Source: JANNSX01 sp046348995 | GTDB lineage: Bacteria; Pseudomonadota; Alphaproteobacteria; Rhizobiales; Hyphomicrobiaceae | DNA: 64,000 nt | Assembly: GCA_046348995.1 (NCBI GenBank) | Contig: JAXMDB010000005.1 | Coordinates: 310,001 to 374,000 of the forward strand | Direction: 5' to 3' | In this document: piece after piece, positions 63,272 to 64,000 of the stretch | How positions within the stretch are numbered: position 1 is the stretch's first letter | How the letters are laid out: every line of letters begins with the position of its first letter | The notes under the pieces: model-generated | The model's input: only the letters and a program-made list of their open reading frames with translations | Database searches by the model: none | What the model was told of the DNA's origin: nothing | Position numbers and translations under genes: made by a program

Positions 63272-64000
63272 ATGCACAAAGTTTCCGTCGCGCCCATGAT
63301 GGATTGGACGGACCGGCATGCGCGCGTTCTGCACCGGCTGCTGTCGGCCCGGGCGCTCTTGTACACCGAAATGGTGACGACGGGCGCCGTCATTCATGGG
63401 GACCGGGAAAAGTTGCTTGGGTTCGATCCCATCGAGCATCCCGTGGCGCTGCAACTCGGCGGCTCCGATGCGAACGACCTCGCCCAAGCGGCGGCGATCG
63501 GGGCGGCCGCCGGCTACGACGAGATCAATCTCAACTGCGGCTGCCCGTCCGATCGCGTCCAAAACGGCCGCTTCGGCGCGTGCTTGATGGCGGAGCCCGC
63601 GCTCGTGGCCCGGCTGTTCGCTGCTATGCAAGTGCGCGTCGACGTTCCCGTAACCGTCAAATGCCGGATCGGCATCGACGACCAGGATGCCGAGGCCGAC
63701 TTCCGCCGCTTCATCGATGCCGTCGCAGCGGCCGGCTGCCGGACCTTCATCGTGCATGCGCGCAAGGCCTGGCTGCAGGGGCTCTCGCCCAAGGAAAATC
63801 GCGAGGTTCCGCCGCTCGACTACGATCGCGTCTATCGCCTGAAGGCCGAGCGACCCGACCTGACGATCGTCATCAATGGCGGCATCGTCGGCATCGACGA
63901 GGCCCTCGCGCATCTGAGCCAAGTCGATGGCGTGATGCTCGGCCGCGCGGCCTACCAAACCCCCTACATCCTCGCCGATGTCGACCGGCGCGTCTTCGAC
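63272..64000 (+). CDS. dusA: tRNA-dihydrouridine synthase A (3' partial)
   Basis: The first 243 residues of an FMN enzyme that reduces uridines in the tRNA D-loop. Features are SVAPMMDWTDRHARVLHRLL, the catalytic cysteine in INLNCGCPSDRV, VTVKCRIGIDD and VHARKAWLQGLSPKENRE, typical of DusA. The FMN phosphate site VINGGI and LGRAAY are present. The gene runs off the window end, and about 90 residues are missing. The ATG at 63272 is the conservative start; in-frame GTG codons upstream (63260 and 63211) are alternatives. Confidence 0.95.
   Translation, partial: MHKVSVAPMMDWTDRHARVLHRLLSARALLYTEMVTTGAVIHGDREKLLGFDPIEHPVALQLGGSDANDLAQAAAIGAAAGYDEINLNCGCPSDRVQNGRFGACLMAEPALVARLFAAMQVRVDVPVTVKCRIGIDDQDAEADFRRFIDAVAAAGCRTFIVHARKAWLQGLSPKENREVPPLDYDRVYRLKAERPDLTIVINGGIVGIDEALAHLSQVDGVMLGRAAYQTPYILADVDRRVFD

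Overview
This window is a high-GC chromosomal segment from an alphaproteobacterium, most likely of the order Hyphomicrobiales (Rhizobiales). The evidence is the gene set: a CckA hybrid kinase, a two-domain cold shock protein, an 18-kDa complex I subunit homologue (NDUFS4 type), leuA behind a leucine-rich leader peptide, a recA promoter with a GAAC-N7-GAAC-like SOS box, glnB-glnA behind a sigma-54 promoter, and mosaic palindromic repeats. No species call is possible from the sequence alone. Most of the window is ordinary core chromosome, densely packed, with many 1-4 bp start/stop overlaps. The long antisense frames opposite real genes are high-GC shadows.

Layout. 1-4.9 kb: small metabolic genes (crotonase-like, glyoxalase-fold, CoA-binding, DUF2848, Nudix, PhzF). 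5.0-6.8 kb: leader peptide, attenuator-like stem and leuA. 7.0-12.6 kb: the rod-shape operon mreB-mreC-mreD-mrdA-rodA. 12.9-15.8 kb: cold shock protein, DUF192 protein, tRNA-Pro(TGG), complex I subunit, tRNA-Arg(TCT), then a 0.7-kb gene-free stretch. 16-22 kb: a soluble histidine kinase, an iron(III) ABC importer (binding protein and fused permease, no ATPase nearby) and a flavin disulfide reductase. 22.0-23.4 kb: a heavily decayed IS4-type transposase between two inverted copies of a 38-bp repeat. 23.4-31 kb: ycjXF pair, PuuB-like oxidase, secreted protein, broken GNAT gene, MoxR ATPase, SDR. 31-34 kb: a gene-poor stretch with a minus-strand terminator, a DksA-family protein with a long basic tail, and an RTX protein. 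34-39 kb: FliO-like protein, cckA, tandem hairpin repeats, YARHG-like secreted protein, recA. 39-47 kb: alaS, a transglutaminase-like/methyltransferase pair and a type I secretion ABC/HlyD pair. 47-52 kb: glnB-glnA, the NAD(P)HX repair enzyme and an O-antigen-ligase-like protein. 52-64 kb: gloA, an FMN alpha-hydroxy-acid oxidase, RidA, proB, a repeat-rich gap, argC, an ATP-grasp/HAD/GST run, a DUF1185/hydratase pair, dps, an HPP membrane protein and dusA (cut by the window end).

Functional links. The RTX protein at 32.6 kb needs a type I exporter, and an ABC/HlyD pair lies 10 kb downstream. The glnB-glnA operon has its own -24/-12 promoter. The leuA leader is built like a leucine-sensing attenuator. 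I found no phage, conjugative, CRISPR or classical defence locus. The least explained parts are the 31-kb minus-strand transcript region, the ATP-grasp/HAD pair, the transglutaminase-like/methyltransferase pair and the repeat blocks after cckA and after proB.
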